DNA from: an uncultured Prevotellaceae bacterium
GTDB taxonomy: Bacteria; Bacteroidota; Bacteroidia; Bacteroidales; UBA3663
Assembly: GCA_900319235.1 (NCBI GenBank)
Contig: ONNR01000026.1
Coordinates: 1 to 49,305 of the forward strand
Reading direction: 5' to 3'
Length of the DNA: 49,305 nucleotides
Shown: in pieces, positions 6,075 to 14,004 of the stretch
How positions within the stretch are numbered: the stretch's first letter is position 1
Layout: every line of letters starts with the position of its first letter
Translations under genes and position numbers: made by a program
Notes under the pieces: generated by a model
What the model was told of the DNA's origin: nothing
Seen by the model: only the letters and a program-made list of their open reading frames with translations
The model's database searches: none

Positions 6075-7566
6075 GGAAGAACACCTGGCCATCTTCTACG
6101 GCGATGCCGCGAAAGGAATCGGAGACGGGCTTGCCGCTGAGGGTGAAGATGCGATGTCCCTTCTTGCGACCATCGAAGCGCAGGGCCTTGCGCGAGTTGT
6201 CGCCAGCGATGCCGATGCGGACGAAGGAGAGGAAGCAGCGCCTGTCGGTGGTTGCGATGGTGATGGTGGCATCGGCAGGACAGTTGTAGAGCGTGATGAT
6301 GTGCGTCTCGTAGGAATCGCTCATCGTGGCCTCGTAATCGACCTGCAGACCTTCCTGACCGGTGATGCCGACAGTCAGACTACCTTCGACTGAGGTCCAG
6401 CCCTTGACGCCTACCTCGATGGTGAGCGTGGCTCCCTCGTCGTTGCCCAATGGACGGCTGGTGATCTGTCCAGTCTTCTTGCTGGTGCCCATTCGGATGG
6501 CGCCACCTGCCTGGAATGTCGATGCGACAGTGGGGAAGTTGTCATTGCCTGTCCAAACTACACCCGAACCGCCGTTGGTGTCATCGTTGCCGGTGGTGAT
6601 GGACGAGAAGTCCTCGTCGAGCAGCATCTCTGCGATGGTAGTGTCGGTGGGGTCAACTTCGCCTCCACCCGGATTGGGATCGACCGGATCGCCACCCTCG
6701 TGGTGTCCTCCACTGGTGCCACCCGAAGCCGAACCATTGACGAGGGCATTGGCAAAGTCGAACTTATAATCGACGTTGTCGCCCCAGATGTAGTCGGCCA
6801 ACTGCGGATAGTCGATGAAGGGGTTGCGGTTCTTCTGCTCGCTATAGACGCGTTCGTTGCGGATAATCTCCCAGTCGGACACAGGGTCGGCAGCATTCCA
6901 CTCGAGCAGGAGGTCGAGCAACCACGACTTGATGGTGGGATAGTCCTGCTGCGTGAAGGCTACCGTCTTGGCAACGTTGGGGTTGGCACCCCAGGGTGCG
7001 TTGGCATAGCAGGTGGCGACGTAGAAGTAGATGCGTGCGAAGTCGCCCTTGTAGTCGTCGCAGGGTTCGAAGACCATTCCGTCGTATTCAGCGCGTTTCG
7101 ACTGGCCTACCAGCGTGCAACCATTGTCGAACTTGACCGACGAGCCCACGAGACCGAGGGGATAGTTGCTCTTGGCCGAATTGGCGTCGATGTCGGAAGG
7201 ATAGACGTTGAAGAGGTCGGAGTAGCAGTTGCTGACCGCTCCACTACCCCACCACGACTGTGGGCAGCAGTGCTCCTTGTTGGCACCACTGGGTGCGGTG
7301 CCTGTGCCAGTGAAATAATAGACGCGCGGGGAATAGTAGTCGAAGACCTGGTTGTCGGTACCCGGGACGACATCGGTGAGTTCGTAATGATACCACAGGG
7401 AACCATAGTCGAAGACCTCGTGCTCCTGGATGACCTTCTGCAAGGCGACCTTCAGGCTCTTTCCGCTAAGCTGGCTGGCCGAGTCGTAGTACCCCTGGGG
7501 CACCTGACTCTGCTCGGCATAGCCAGCCTGGGCAATGACGAGAAGCATTGCCCACGCTGCTGCCAT
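6064..7566 (-). CDS. Secreted endonuclease I (His-Me finger nuclease)
   Basis: An extracellular or periplasmic DNA/RNA endonuclease of the EndA/endonuclease I family. From ATG 7566 it has 500 residues. A hydrophobic leader MAAAWAMLLVIAQAGYA is followed by the mature enzyme. KEHCCPQSWWG (catalytic His at about residue 99) and the downstream SDLFNVYPSDIDANSAKSNY match the family's E-H-x-x-P-x-SW and D-L-x-x-x-P...N-x-R/K-S-N-Y-P pattern. A low-complexity GGTSGG/GGDPVDPNPGGG linker separates the nuclease from a ~150-residue beta-rich C-terminal domain ending in a sorting-signal-like tail. A TTG at 7587 would add SSNIRH, giving a more basic signal but overlapping the upstream gene by 11 bp; both are possible. 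It follows the OB-fold gene at once, so the two are probably co-transcribed. Confidence 0.9.
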   Translation of the reverse strand: MAAAWAMLLVIAQAGYAEQSQVPQGYYDSASQLSGKSLKVALQKVIQEHEVFDYGSLWYHYELTDVVPGTDNQVFDYYSPRVYYFTGTGTAPSGANKEHCCPQSWWGSGAVSNCYSDLFNVYPSDIDANSAKSNYPLGLVGSSVKFDNGCTLVGQSKRAEYDGMVFEPCDDYKGDFARIYFYVATCYANAPWGANPNVAKTVAFTQQDYPTIKSWLLDLLLEWNAADPVSDWEIIRNERVYSEQKNRNPFIDYPQLADYIWGDNVDYKFDFANALVNGSASGGTSGGHHEGGDPVDPNPGGGEVDPTDTTIAEMLLDEDFSSITTGNDDTNGGSGVVWTGNDNFPTVASTFQAGGAIRMGTSKKTGQITSRPLGNDEGATLTIEVGVKGWTSVEGSLTVGITGQEGLQVDYEATMSDSYETHIITLYNCPADATITIATTDRRCFLSFVRIGIAGDNSRKALRFDGRKKGHRIFTLSGKPVSDSFRGIAVEDGQVFFQGF

Positions 7567-7576
7567 ATGTCGGATG

Positions 7577-9133
7577 TTACTTGACAACGTATTTCTTTCC
7601 GTTAACGATGTAGATACCCTTCTTGCTCATGTCGGTGACACGCTTGCCCAGCACGTTGTATATCACAGCAGTGGAGAGGTCGATAGCGTCGTCGCTGACG
7701 CGCTTGATGGCAGAGGTGTTGCCATTGAGCGAATAGATGGAGCTGCCTGACGAGAACTCGTAGGTGGTACCATAGAGCGTGAGCTTGCCATAGACGATCA
7801 CCTCGTCGCCGACCTTGATCTCATCCTCGGCAGTGAACTTCTCACCACCTACCGAATAGCCGCGATAGATCTCGAGCTCCTTGGTTGTGGTGCCGTCGTC
7901 GGAGATGAAGTAGGTGGCGTTGCCGTGTTGGGTGCTCACTTCATTGATGGTAGAGATGATACCCTTGACATAGACCTTGTCGTCCAGGCCCTGACCGGCA
8001 TCGATGAGCTCGAATGCCTTGGCTACGGTATAGGCTGTCTCAGGAGTGTTCTTGATGCTGACAGCGGGACCTTCGCCCTTGGTGAGCTTGACGATATAGT
8101 TGTTCTTGTCCATCTCGTAGGTGGTGTTGTACTTCTTGATGACACCATAGACGATGACCTCGTCGCCAGCCGAGAGATACTCGTCGGACTGAGGATCCTC
8201 ACCATTGAGGCCCTGGCCAGAGTAGATCTGGAAGGCGTTGTCGTCGAGCCAGTAGGTGATGCTGTGGTACTTCGAGTTGTAGTTATCGACCTTGCTGACT
8301 ACGCCCTTGACATACACGCTGTCGGAGAGGTCGGCATTGGGATCGTCGATAAGGGCGATGGCCTCAGCAGTGGTGTAGGCAGTCTCGATGGTGTTGGCGA
8401 TGGAATGAACAGACTTGATGGTGATGACTGAGGTAGCAACCTTGCTCTGGGTGTCCTCGTCGTTGACAGCCACAGCCTTGACAGTGGTGGTCTCGCTTAC
8501 GACGAATGACTCGGTGTAGAGCGTGCTGCCATCGTTGGGCTCGGTGCCATCGAGGGTGTAGTAGATCTTACAGCCTTCGGCAGCGGTGATGGTGACGGTC
8601 TGTGGCTCGTCGTAGGTGCCTGTAGCAGGCGTGATGACGGGAGCAGCCACCTCATCGACTGGAGTTTCGCCATCGGCAAGCACAAGGGTGATGTTCTGGA
8701 GGCCAATCTGATTGTTGGTCTCGGTGAAAGTGATGGTGTAGGAGGTAGCGCCAATGGCTACATTCTCGAATGCGAAAGCGTCGGTCTCGGCAACTGAGGT
8801 GCCATCAACCACGATGTTGGCAGTCTTGGTCTTGGTGTTCCACTGCTTGAAGAGCACAGATGTGCTGACGATCTGCGACTTGGCAGTCACCACGATGTCG
8901 TAGCCCTTGGTAACGGGGCAGTCGTCGATGGCATTGCCTTCAGGCTGGCGGTCGGCCTTCTTGAAATAAACGGTAGCATCGTCGAAATTGACGGTGTGCT
9001 CGGCATAGGACTGGGTCCATTCGGCTACGCCATCAAAGTTCCAGCCGACGAAATCAAGTGTAACAGTGCGGTCGGCCTTTGCTGCAAAGGCAGTCAAGGC
9101 GACAGCTGCTAAAGTAAGTAGAAATTTCCTCAT
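7577..9133 (-). CDS. Secreted OB-fold protein with chitobiase-type Ig domain
   Basis: An exported 518-residue protein (signal MRKFLLTLAAVALTAFAAKA). Residues ~20-160 are a beta-rich domain. PVITPATGTYDEPQTVTI...CKIYYTLDGTEP at about 165-215 is the CHB_HEX_C_1 (chitobiase C-terminal, Ig-like) signature. Two copies of an OB-fold-like module follow, each starting with S/D-x-VYVKG-V/I-V/I-S and containing GDEVIVYGxxxxYxTTYE. The C-terminus (VIYNVLGKRV...KGIYIVNGKKYVVK) is a classic type IX secretion sorting tail. Its immediate partner downstream is a nuclease, so nucleic-acid binding at the surface or in the medium is a reasonable guess; the OB fold itself does not prove the ligand. Confidence 0.8.
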   Translation of the reverse strand: MRKFLLTLAAVALTAFAAKADRTVTLDFVGWNFDGVAEWTQSYAEHTVNFDDATVYFKKADRQPEGNAIDDCPVTKGYDIVVTAKSQIVSTSVLFKQWNTKTKTANIVVDGTSVAETDAFAFENVAIGATSYTITFTETNNQIGLQNITLVLADGETPVDEVAAPVITPATGTYDEPQTVTITAAEGCKIYYTLDGTEPNDGSTLYTESFVVSETTTVKAVAVNDEDTQSKVATSVITIKSVHSIANTIETAYTTAEAIALIDDPNADLSDSVYVKGVVSKVDNYNSKYHSITYWLDDNAFQIYSGQGLNGEDPQSDEYLSAGDEVIVYGVIKKYNTTYEMDKNNYIVKLTKGEGPAVSIKNTPETAYTVAKAFELIDAGQGLDDKVYVKGIISTINEVSTQHGNATYFISDDGTTTKELEIYRGYSVGGEKFTAEDEIKVGDEVIVYGKLTLYGTTYEFSSGSSIYSLNGNTSAIKRVSDDAIDLSTAVIYNVLGKRVTDMSKKGIYIVNGKKYVVK

Positions 9134-9166
9134 GATGTATTTGTTTTTTAAAGTTTACGTTTGGGG

Positions 9167-9174
9167 CAAAGATA
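9167..9174 (-). promoter_or_regulatory. -7 box of the OB-fold/endonuclease I operon
   Basis: TATCTTTG on the minus strand, about 35 bases before the ATG at 9133. The upstream element is weak (TTTC rather than TTTG at the ideal spacing). Confidence 0.6.
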
Positions 9175-9205
9175 TGAATTTTTTTCTTTGGATGAAAATA
9201 AAAAA

Positions 9206-9239
9206 GCGGAAAATTCAACTTTTAGGCTGAATTTTCCGC
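9206..9239 (-). terminator. Terminator after the NUC1-type nuclease gene
   Basis: GCGGAAAATTCA and TGAATTTTCCGC form a perfect 12-bp stem with a ten-base loop. On the minus strand a T-rich run follows (plus-strand A-run 9195-9205). It separates the nuclease lipoprotein gene at 9325 from the next promoter at 9167. Confidence 0.88.
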
Positions 9240-9324
9240 AATAAGTTTAAAAAATGTCATCGCACAAGGCAAATAAAATCGCTAAACGGATGGTTTCTGC
9301 TATGCAGATGATACAATCGGCGCA

Positions 9325-10266
9325 TCAGAGGCCCCAGGCTGCTGCCGAGAAGCTTGCCTCGACAGTGCGCTCGACATCGTCGGGCAGATTGGGGAAGAAG
9401 TTGATGCCCGTGAGGGTCTCAAGCTGGTCGATGGAGAGACTATGCTCGAGGATCATCGGATTGATCTCGGTGGCAGGGATTTCAGTATAGTTGTCGCGAT
9501 GCTCCACCCAGAAGCCCAACGCAGCATAATTGGAGCCCTTGACGCGCAGGAGCGCCATCCAGAAGTAACGTGGCACGGGAACAGTGTGGCCAGCCACGGA
9601 GATGTTCTGACGGACGTCGTCGAGCGTTCCGCCCTTGACGACGTAAAGCGTATCGGCAAATGACTCGGAGCGACCTTTAGTCTGAACGAAACTCTCGAAA
9701 TAGACCCATTGTGTACCGTTGAAATTGCCCGACTGCGGCATTACGTTCGACATGTAGAATGTCTGGTCGTTGGCCTCACGGCTGTTGCGACGGTCGTTGC
9801 TGGCGCAGAGGTGACCGTGCTGGAAGCCGTTGAACGGCGCATCGCTGGGCAGGCCCTTGCTGCCCAATTCGGGATCGGCGGGGTACTGCGGTTTGGCATC
9901 GTAGCTCCTGCGGTTGGCCGTAAGGGCACGATTGCGAGCGTCGAAACGGAAGGCAACCCAGCGCGGCAGGAAGTGCTCGGGACTATACTCCAGCATAAAG
10001 TTGACCAGCGAATCGTCGCGCTCGAAGGTGCTGTGCTCGATGAAGATGCCATCCTTCAAAGCAGGCGTCTCAAGACGTGCGGTATAGCAGGTGAGCGGGA
10101 TGGACGACACCTCATCGACACCCGGAGCATCGGGGTCGATGGCCTGTCCGTCGGGCTGCACGCTGAAGATATCGCCATCGTCATCGACATCCTCGCAGGC
10201 GGTGGTGGCTGCGAGCATCACAGCCATCATCGTCAAGTATTTAGCAAACTTATTATAAGTACTCAT
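9325..10266 (-). CDS. DNA/RNA non-specific endonuclease (NUC1 type), lipoprotein
   Basis: A surface or periplasmic nuclease of the NucA/NUC1 beta-beta-alpha-metal family, 313 residues. The signal ends at TTAC with Cys24 as likely lipidation site. FQHGHLCASNDRR (about residues 148-160) corresponds to the family's D-R-G-H-L active site, His152 being the presumed general base; the usual Asp-Arg is Gln-His here. FYMSNVMPQ...NFNGTQW (170-187) is the conserved metal-binding segment with the Asn ligand. The substrate would be DNA and RNA with little sequence preference. The gene is flanked by a terminator on one side and a repeat element on the other, so it may be a separate transcript inside the locus. 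Confidence 0.9.
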   Translation of the reverse strand: MSTYNKFAKYLTMMAVMLAATTACEDVDDDGDIFSVQPDGQAIDPDAPGVDEVSSIPLTCYTARLETPALKDGIFIEHSTFERDDSLVNFMLEYSPEHFLPRWVAFRFDARNRALTANRRSYDAKPQYPADPELGSKGLPSDAPFNGFQHGHLCASNDRRNSREANDQTFYMSNVMPQSGNFNGTQWVYFESFVQTKGRSESFADTLYVVKGGTLDDVRQNISVAGHTVPVPRYFWMALLRVKGSNYAALGFWVEHRDNYTEIPATEINPMILEHSLSIDQLETLTGINFFPNLPDDVERTVEASFSAAAWGL

Positions 10267-10286
10267 AATTCGAGATTTTTATATCA

Positions 10287-10371
10287 AGAATTAGCGAATT
10301 AGAGAATTGAAATGGATTGAACTTTGAATAAAATCTTTGAATAAACCAAGTCGATAATTCGATAATTCGTG
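10287..10371. repeat. Inverted short-repeat element, AATTCG family, copy 1
   Basis: The left arm AGAATTAGCGAATTAGAG and the right arm GATAATTCGATAATTCG are inverted relatives around an AT-rich core with two TTTGAATAAA motifs. The right arm is nearly identical to that at 43931-43949 (AATTCGATAATTCGTGA) and related to that at 48243-48264. It fills the gap between the nuclease start and the stop of the upstream OB-fold gene. Confidence 0.7.
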
Positions 10372-10389
10372 ACAATGGTGGAAAGAGAA

Positions 10390-12981
10390 TTACTGGGCCT
10401 TATAGACCTTGACCTCGGTAATCTGGGTGTTGTGATTAGAGAGGACCTTGAGGGTGTAGTGGGTACCTGCTGTCTGGTAGTCGCTGGCGATGTTATAGAC
10501 ATTGGTGCCCTTGGCGCCTGTGGTCTGGGTGCTGACGGCAGTTTCGCCCACGAAGATGTTCTGGACAATGGATGCCGAAGCTGCTTCACGACCGGTGATT
10601 TCGATGGCACTGACTGCGAAGTCGAAGCCATGGAACTCGAGGGTAGCGTCCTGCTTGCCGAGGATGACGTACTTGTCCTTACTGTTGTAGTAGAAGCTGT
10701 TGCCCTCGCCTGCTGGCGTGAGGGTGATGCTGTAGCCCTCGTAGGTGTAGGTCTTGGCTGCGGTCTGCTTCTCGGTGTCGATGCCGAACACATTGTCGGT
10801 GAAGCTGAGGGTGATGTATTCGCCCGAGGGAACGGTGCCAGGATCGTCACCTCCACCCGAACCAGAGCCACCGCTGATGTACTGGGCGTTCTTGATCTGC
10901 GGGTTGCCGTTGTATTCGTTGTACTTGCCTTCGACGGTGATCTCGTCGCCCTCCTTGATGCCGAGGCTCTCGAAGTTCTTGGCGTTGCCATCCTTATCGA
11001 GCAGGCCATAGACGTAGATGGTGCCTGTAGCATCGACGAGGTCGAAGTTGCCGTACTGCGTGTTGGTGATGTTGCTCACCTTACCCGTGAGGCGATAGGT
11101 GGTGTTGGGATCGGCCTTCGAGAGAAAGTCGGCAATGGTGATCTGCTCGACGGTACCCGGACCAGGCACATCGCCACCCGAGCCACCACTGATGTACTGG
11201 GCGTTCTTGATCTGCGGGCTGTCGTTGTAGGTGGTGTACCTGCCTTCGACGGTGATCTCGTCGCCCTCCTTGATGCCGAGGCTCTCGAAGTTCTTGGCGT
11301 TGCCGTCCTTGTCGAGCAGGCCATAGATGTAGATGCTGCCTGTGGCATCGACGAGGTCGAAGTTACCATACTGCGTGTTGGTGATGTTGCTGACCTTACC
11401 CGTCAGACGATAGGTGGTGTTGGGATCGGCCTTCGAGAGGAACTCGGCAATGGTGATCTGCTCGGCAGGAGTAGATGGGCCAGGGCCATCACCGCTGCTG
11501 ACGTGGCTGATGTACTGGGCATTGGCAATCTCGGCCTTTCCATTGTAATCCTTGTACTTGCCTTCGAGGGTTACCGTATCGCCTTCCTTGATGCCGATGC
11601 TCTCGAACTTCTGGGCATTGCCATCCTTGTCGAGCAGGCCGTAGATATAGACACTGCCTGTCTCATCGACGAGGTCGAAGTTACCGTAGAGCGTGTTGGA
11701 GATGTTCTTCACCGTACCCGTCAGGCGATAGGTGGTGTTGGGATCGGCCTTCGAGAGGAACTCGCCGATGGTAATCTCTTCGGCGGGAGTGCCAGGCTGC
11801 GGATCGTCGTCAATGGGGGCAGTACCCTCTTTGATGGAGAATTCCTTGAGTTCCCAGGTCGAAGCCCTTTCGCTGGTGCACTGGTAGCGATAGGCGATAT
11901 ATACCTTATCCTTGTTAAGCAGGGCTTCGGGCAGGCCTACGGTCTTGGCAGGATAGAAGTCCCACGTGTTGGTTGGACTTGCTTCGGGCTTGTAGTTGAG
12001 CTTGGTCCAGGTAGCCTTCGAAACATCGCCATCGTAGTCGGTCGATGCCCACATGGTGTGGTTGGCGAGGTCGGCAGCGCTGTTGGTGTAGCGGATGACG
12101 TGCTGCACGTCGATGACAACGCCAGAGCTGGTCTTGGTGTTGATGGCTGGCGAAACGAGCCAAGCGTCGGTCTCGGTGTAAGAGCTGTTGACGTAGCCCG
12201 ATGCCTTGGCATAGGTGCTGCCGAGGCTCCAGTCGATGCCCTTGACGGTGACAGCCTTGAAGTCATTGAGGCTGGCGCTGGTCCATGGCATTTCTTTGGT
12301 TTCACCCGTATCGACAGGCTCGTCGGGAGTCTCCTCGGGGATGCCGGCATAGATCATCAGGTTCTGGAGCTCCCAGGTGCTGACCTTCTTGAGGTCGGTG
12401 ACCTGATAATAGAATGCCACGTGCACATTGTCGCAGTTCTGGTATTCGGCAGGAATCTCGATGTCGCCGCTTCCATAGAGCGTCCAGTCGCTGTAGGGCG
12501 AAGCCTTTGGCTTGAAGTTGAGTTCCTTCCAGGTGGCAAGTGCGACGTCGCCATCGTAATCCTTGCTGACCAAGACCTTGTGGTTGGCTGCCAGTTCGGC
12601 GGCATTCATACTGTTGGCATAGCGGATGGTGTAGTCGAAGTTGAGCACAAGGCTCTCGGTGGTGGCGGTGTAGAGCGCGGGGCTGATGAGCCACGACTGG
12701 GTGTAGTTGTACTCCTTCGTTCCATCGCCATCGGCATCGACAAAACCTGTGATCTGCACGTAGCTTGAGCCTGTGCTCCAGCTGGCGATCGACGGGTAGT
12801 CGCTGGGGGTATAGATCTCGAATCCTGCACTCAGGTTGGCACTGGTGTAGGGAAGAATCGCGCCTTCGAAGTCAGGATTCGTGTCGTCGTTGAAGATGAC
12901 CTCGTAGGGTGCCGGAACGTCCTCGCAGGCAGTGAGCGTCAGTCCAAGGAGTGCGGCAATCAGGATTGAAAACTTTTTCAT
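10390..12981 (-). CDS. Large surface lipoprotein: two anchor-J domains, three OB-fold repeats
   Basis: An exported 863-residue lipoprotein (signal MKKFSILIAALLGLTLTAC, Cys19). Two related ~180-residue beta-jellyroll domains of the choice-of-anchor J/cleaved-adhesin kind come first; each has SWL-I/V-SPA near its start and KDYDGDV or TDYDGDV-xxAtW in the middle. Three near-identical OB-fold modules follow, each starting with the motif FLSKADPNTTYRLTG, then YGNFDLVD-x-TG-I/V-Y-I/V-YGLLDKDG and GxEITVEGxY. The C-terminal ~150 residues form another beta domain. OB folds with this pattern are common nucleic-acid or oligosaccharide binders. With nucleases on one side and a TonB receptor on the other, a surface capture role for nucleic acid is inferred. 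Confidence 0.82.
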   Translation of the reverse strand: MKKFSILIAALLGLTLTACEDVPAPYEVIFNDDTNPDFEGAILPYTSANLSAGFEIYTPSDYPSIASWSTGSSYVQITGFVDADGDGTKEYNYTQSWLISPALYTATTESLVLNFDYTIRYANSMNAAELAANHKVLVSKDYDGDVALATWKELNFKPKASPYSDWTLYGSGDIEIPAEYQNCDNVHVAFYYQVTDLKKVSTWELQNLMIYAGIPEETPDEPVDTGETKEMPWTSASLNDFKAVTVKGIDWSLGSTYAKASGYVNSSYTETDAWLVSPAINTKTSSGVVIDVQHVIRYTNSAADLANHTMWASTDYDGDVSKATWTKLNYKPEASPTNTWDFYPAKTVGLPEALLNKDKVYIAYRYQCTSERASTWELKEFSIKEGTAPIDDDPQPGTPAEEITIGEFLSKADPNTTYRLTGTVKNISNTLYGNFDLVDETGSVYIYGLLDKDGNAQKFESIGIKEGDTVTLEGKYKDYNGKAEIANAQYISHVSSGDGPGPSTPAEQITIAEFLSKADPNTTYRLTGKVSNITNTQYGNFDLVDATGSIYIYGLLDKDGNAKNFESLGIKEGDEITVEGRYTTYNDSPQIKNAQYISGGSGGDVPGPGTVEQITIADFLSKADPNTTYRLTGKVSNITNTQYGNFDLVDATGTIYVYGLLDKDGNAKNFESLGIKEGDEITVEGKYNEYNGNPQIKNAQYISGGSGSGGGDDPGTVPSGEYITLSFTDNVFGIDTEKQTAAKTYTYEGYSITLTPAGEGNSFYYNSKDKYVILGKQDATLEFHGFDFAVSAIEITGREAASASIVQNIFVGETAVSTQTTGAKGTNVYNIASDYQTAGTHYTLKVLSNHNTQITEVKVYKAQ
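10874..11800 (-). repeat. Three tandem ~316-bp coding repeats
   Basis: The sequence CTGATGTACTGGGC recurs at 10874, 11189 and 11507, steps of 315 and 318 bp. The first two units are almost identical at the DNA level; the third has diverged more. They encode the three OB-fold modules and point to recent in-frame duplication. Confidence 0.88.
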
Positions 12982-13005
12982 ATAGCGTATGTTTTAATAA
13001 TCTTG

Positions 13006-13989
13006 TTACTGATGCTTCAAATCGGTGGTGTAGCGCAGATTCATCTGCCAGCCTGTGTAGTAGGACATCACACCGGTGTAGGTGCAGGTGTCGGCAGGCA
13101 GGAGCATGAAGGCGATGTCGTTCTGCGTGGAGGTTCGGATGGTTAGCCACTTGCCCGTCTGATGAATGAACATCAGGGTGCGATCGACGCCGTAGCCCTG
13201 GTCCTCAAGCACCTCGGGTGCGAAGATCTTGGGCAGAGGCTCCTTGCCTTCGAGGAAGAGACCACTCTCGGCGATGTTGGCATTGGCCTTGTACATCTCC
13301 TTGATGTATCCGCGAACGGTGCACAACTGGGGGCAGTAGCGGAAGTTCATGTGATTGGTGTTGCACAACCAGCGTTCGCCCTCCTCGTCGGTGTAGTCGA
13401 TGGGTGTCAGCTCAGGAGCCTTGGGATCGGGCTGGCCGATGAGTTCGACGTTGGTACGCAACAGCTCGAAGAGGATGGGACCCAAGCGGTAGTTGCCCGT
13501 CGAACTGCCCGTAGTGATGACACTGGTCCAGTAGGGCTGTCCGATGCGGGGCATATAGCTGTAGTTGCCCAGGTAGAGACCCTTGAGGTTGACGCGTACA
13601 CGCTGTCCCATCTTGAAGTAGGGATAGAGGCACGAGTTCTTGATGGCGAGGATGATCGAGGCATCGGTTCCCGCTGCCTCGTCGATGTCGCGCAGCATGA
13701 TGGTCTGGTAGAGGTTGCCGCCCTCATCGTTGGCACAAACCACGCCTTCGAAGACGACGTCCTTCTTGATCTGCGTCCACGTGTTGTTGTTGACGAAGTA
13801 GCTCGAATACTGCTCCTTCAGGGCGTAGATCGTGGTGTTGACGTCGGGCAGGCTTCCGCTGGGAGCCGTGACGCCGACCGATTCTGCAGACAATGCCCAG
13901 ACGTTCGGGTCATCCACGTCTCCCGTGCAGGCACTGAGCGCGAAGGCTGCCAGCAGACCTGCCGAAAGGATTGAAAGATACTGTTTCAT
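13006..13989 (-). CDS. DUF5689-type OB-fold lipoprotein
   Basis: A lipoprotein of 327 residues (signal MKQYLSILSAGLLAAFALSAC). Residues ~45-180 contain VVFEGVVCANDEGGNLYQTI-M-L-R-D and LAIKNSCLYPYFKMGQRVRV-N-L-KGLYLGNY, the pattern of DUF5689 domains, which are OB-like and frequent in Bacteroidota nuclease and adhesin loci. A C-terminal segment with RxYIKEM and W-L-T-IRTS looks like a second OB-type strand set. The stop of the TonB receptor lies 16 bases upstream, so this is the second gene of that operon. An in-frame ATG at 14001 would add MHTT; the later ATG fits the signal peptide better. Its likely role is substrate binding beside the receptor. Confidence 0.8.
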   Translation of the reverse strand: MKQYLSILSAGLLAAFALSACTGDVDDPNVWALSAESVGVTAPSGSLPDVNTTIYALKEQYSSYFVNNNTWTQIKKDVVFEGVVCANDEGGNLYQTIMLRDIDEAAGTDASIILAIKNSCLYPYFKMGQRVRVNLKGLYLGNYSYMPRIGQPYWTSVITTGSSTGNYRLGPILFELLRTNVELIGQPDPKAPELTPIDYTDEEGERWLCNTNHMNFRYCPQLCTVRGYIKEMYKANANIAESGLFLEGKEPLPKIFAPEVLEDQGYGVDRTLMFIHQTGKWLTIRTSTQNDIAFMLLPADTCTYTGVMSYYTGWQMNLRYTTDLKHQ

Positions 13990-14004
13990 AGTCGTATGCA
14001 TTTT

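Noticed and set aside
10369..12768. 799-residue plus-strand ORF
   Set aside because: It lies exactly antisense to the OB-fold lipoprotein gene, has no domain, signal or promoter, and arises from the codon bias of the real gene. The same holds for 13996-15855 and 2284-3555.
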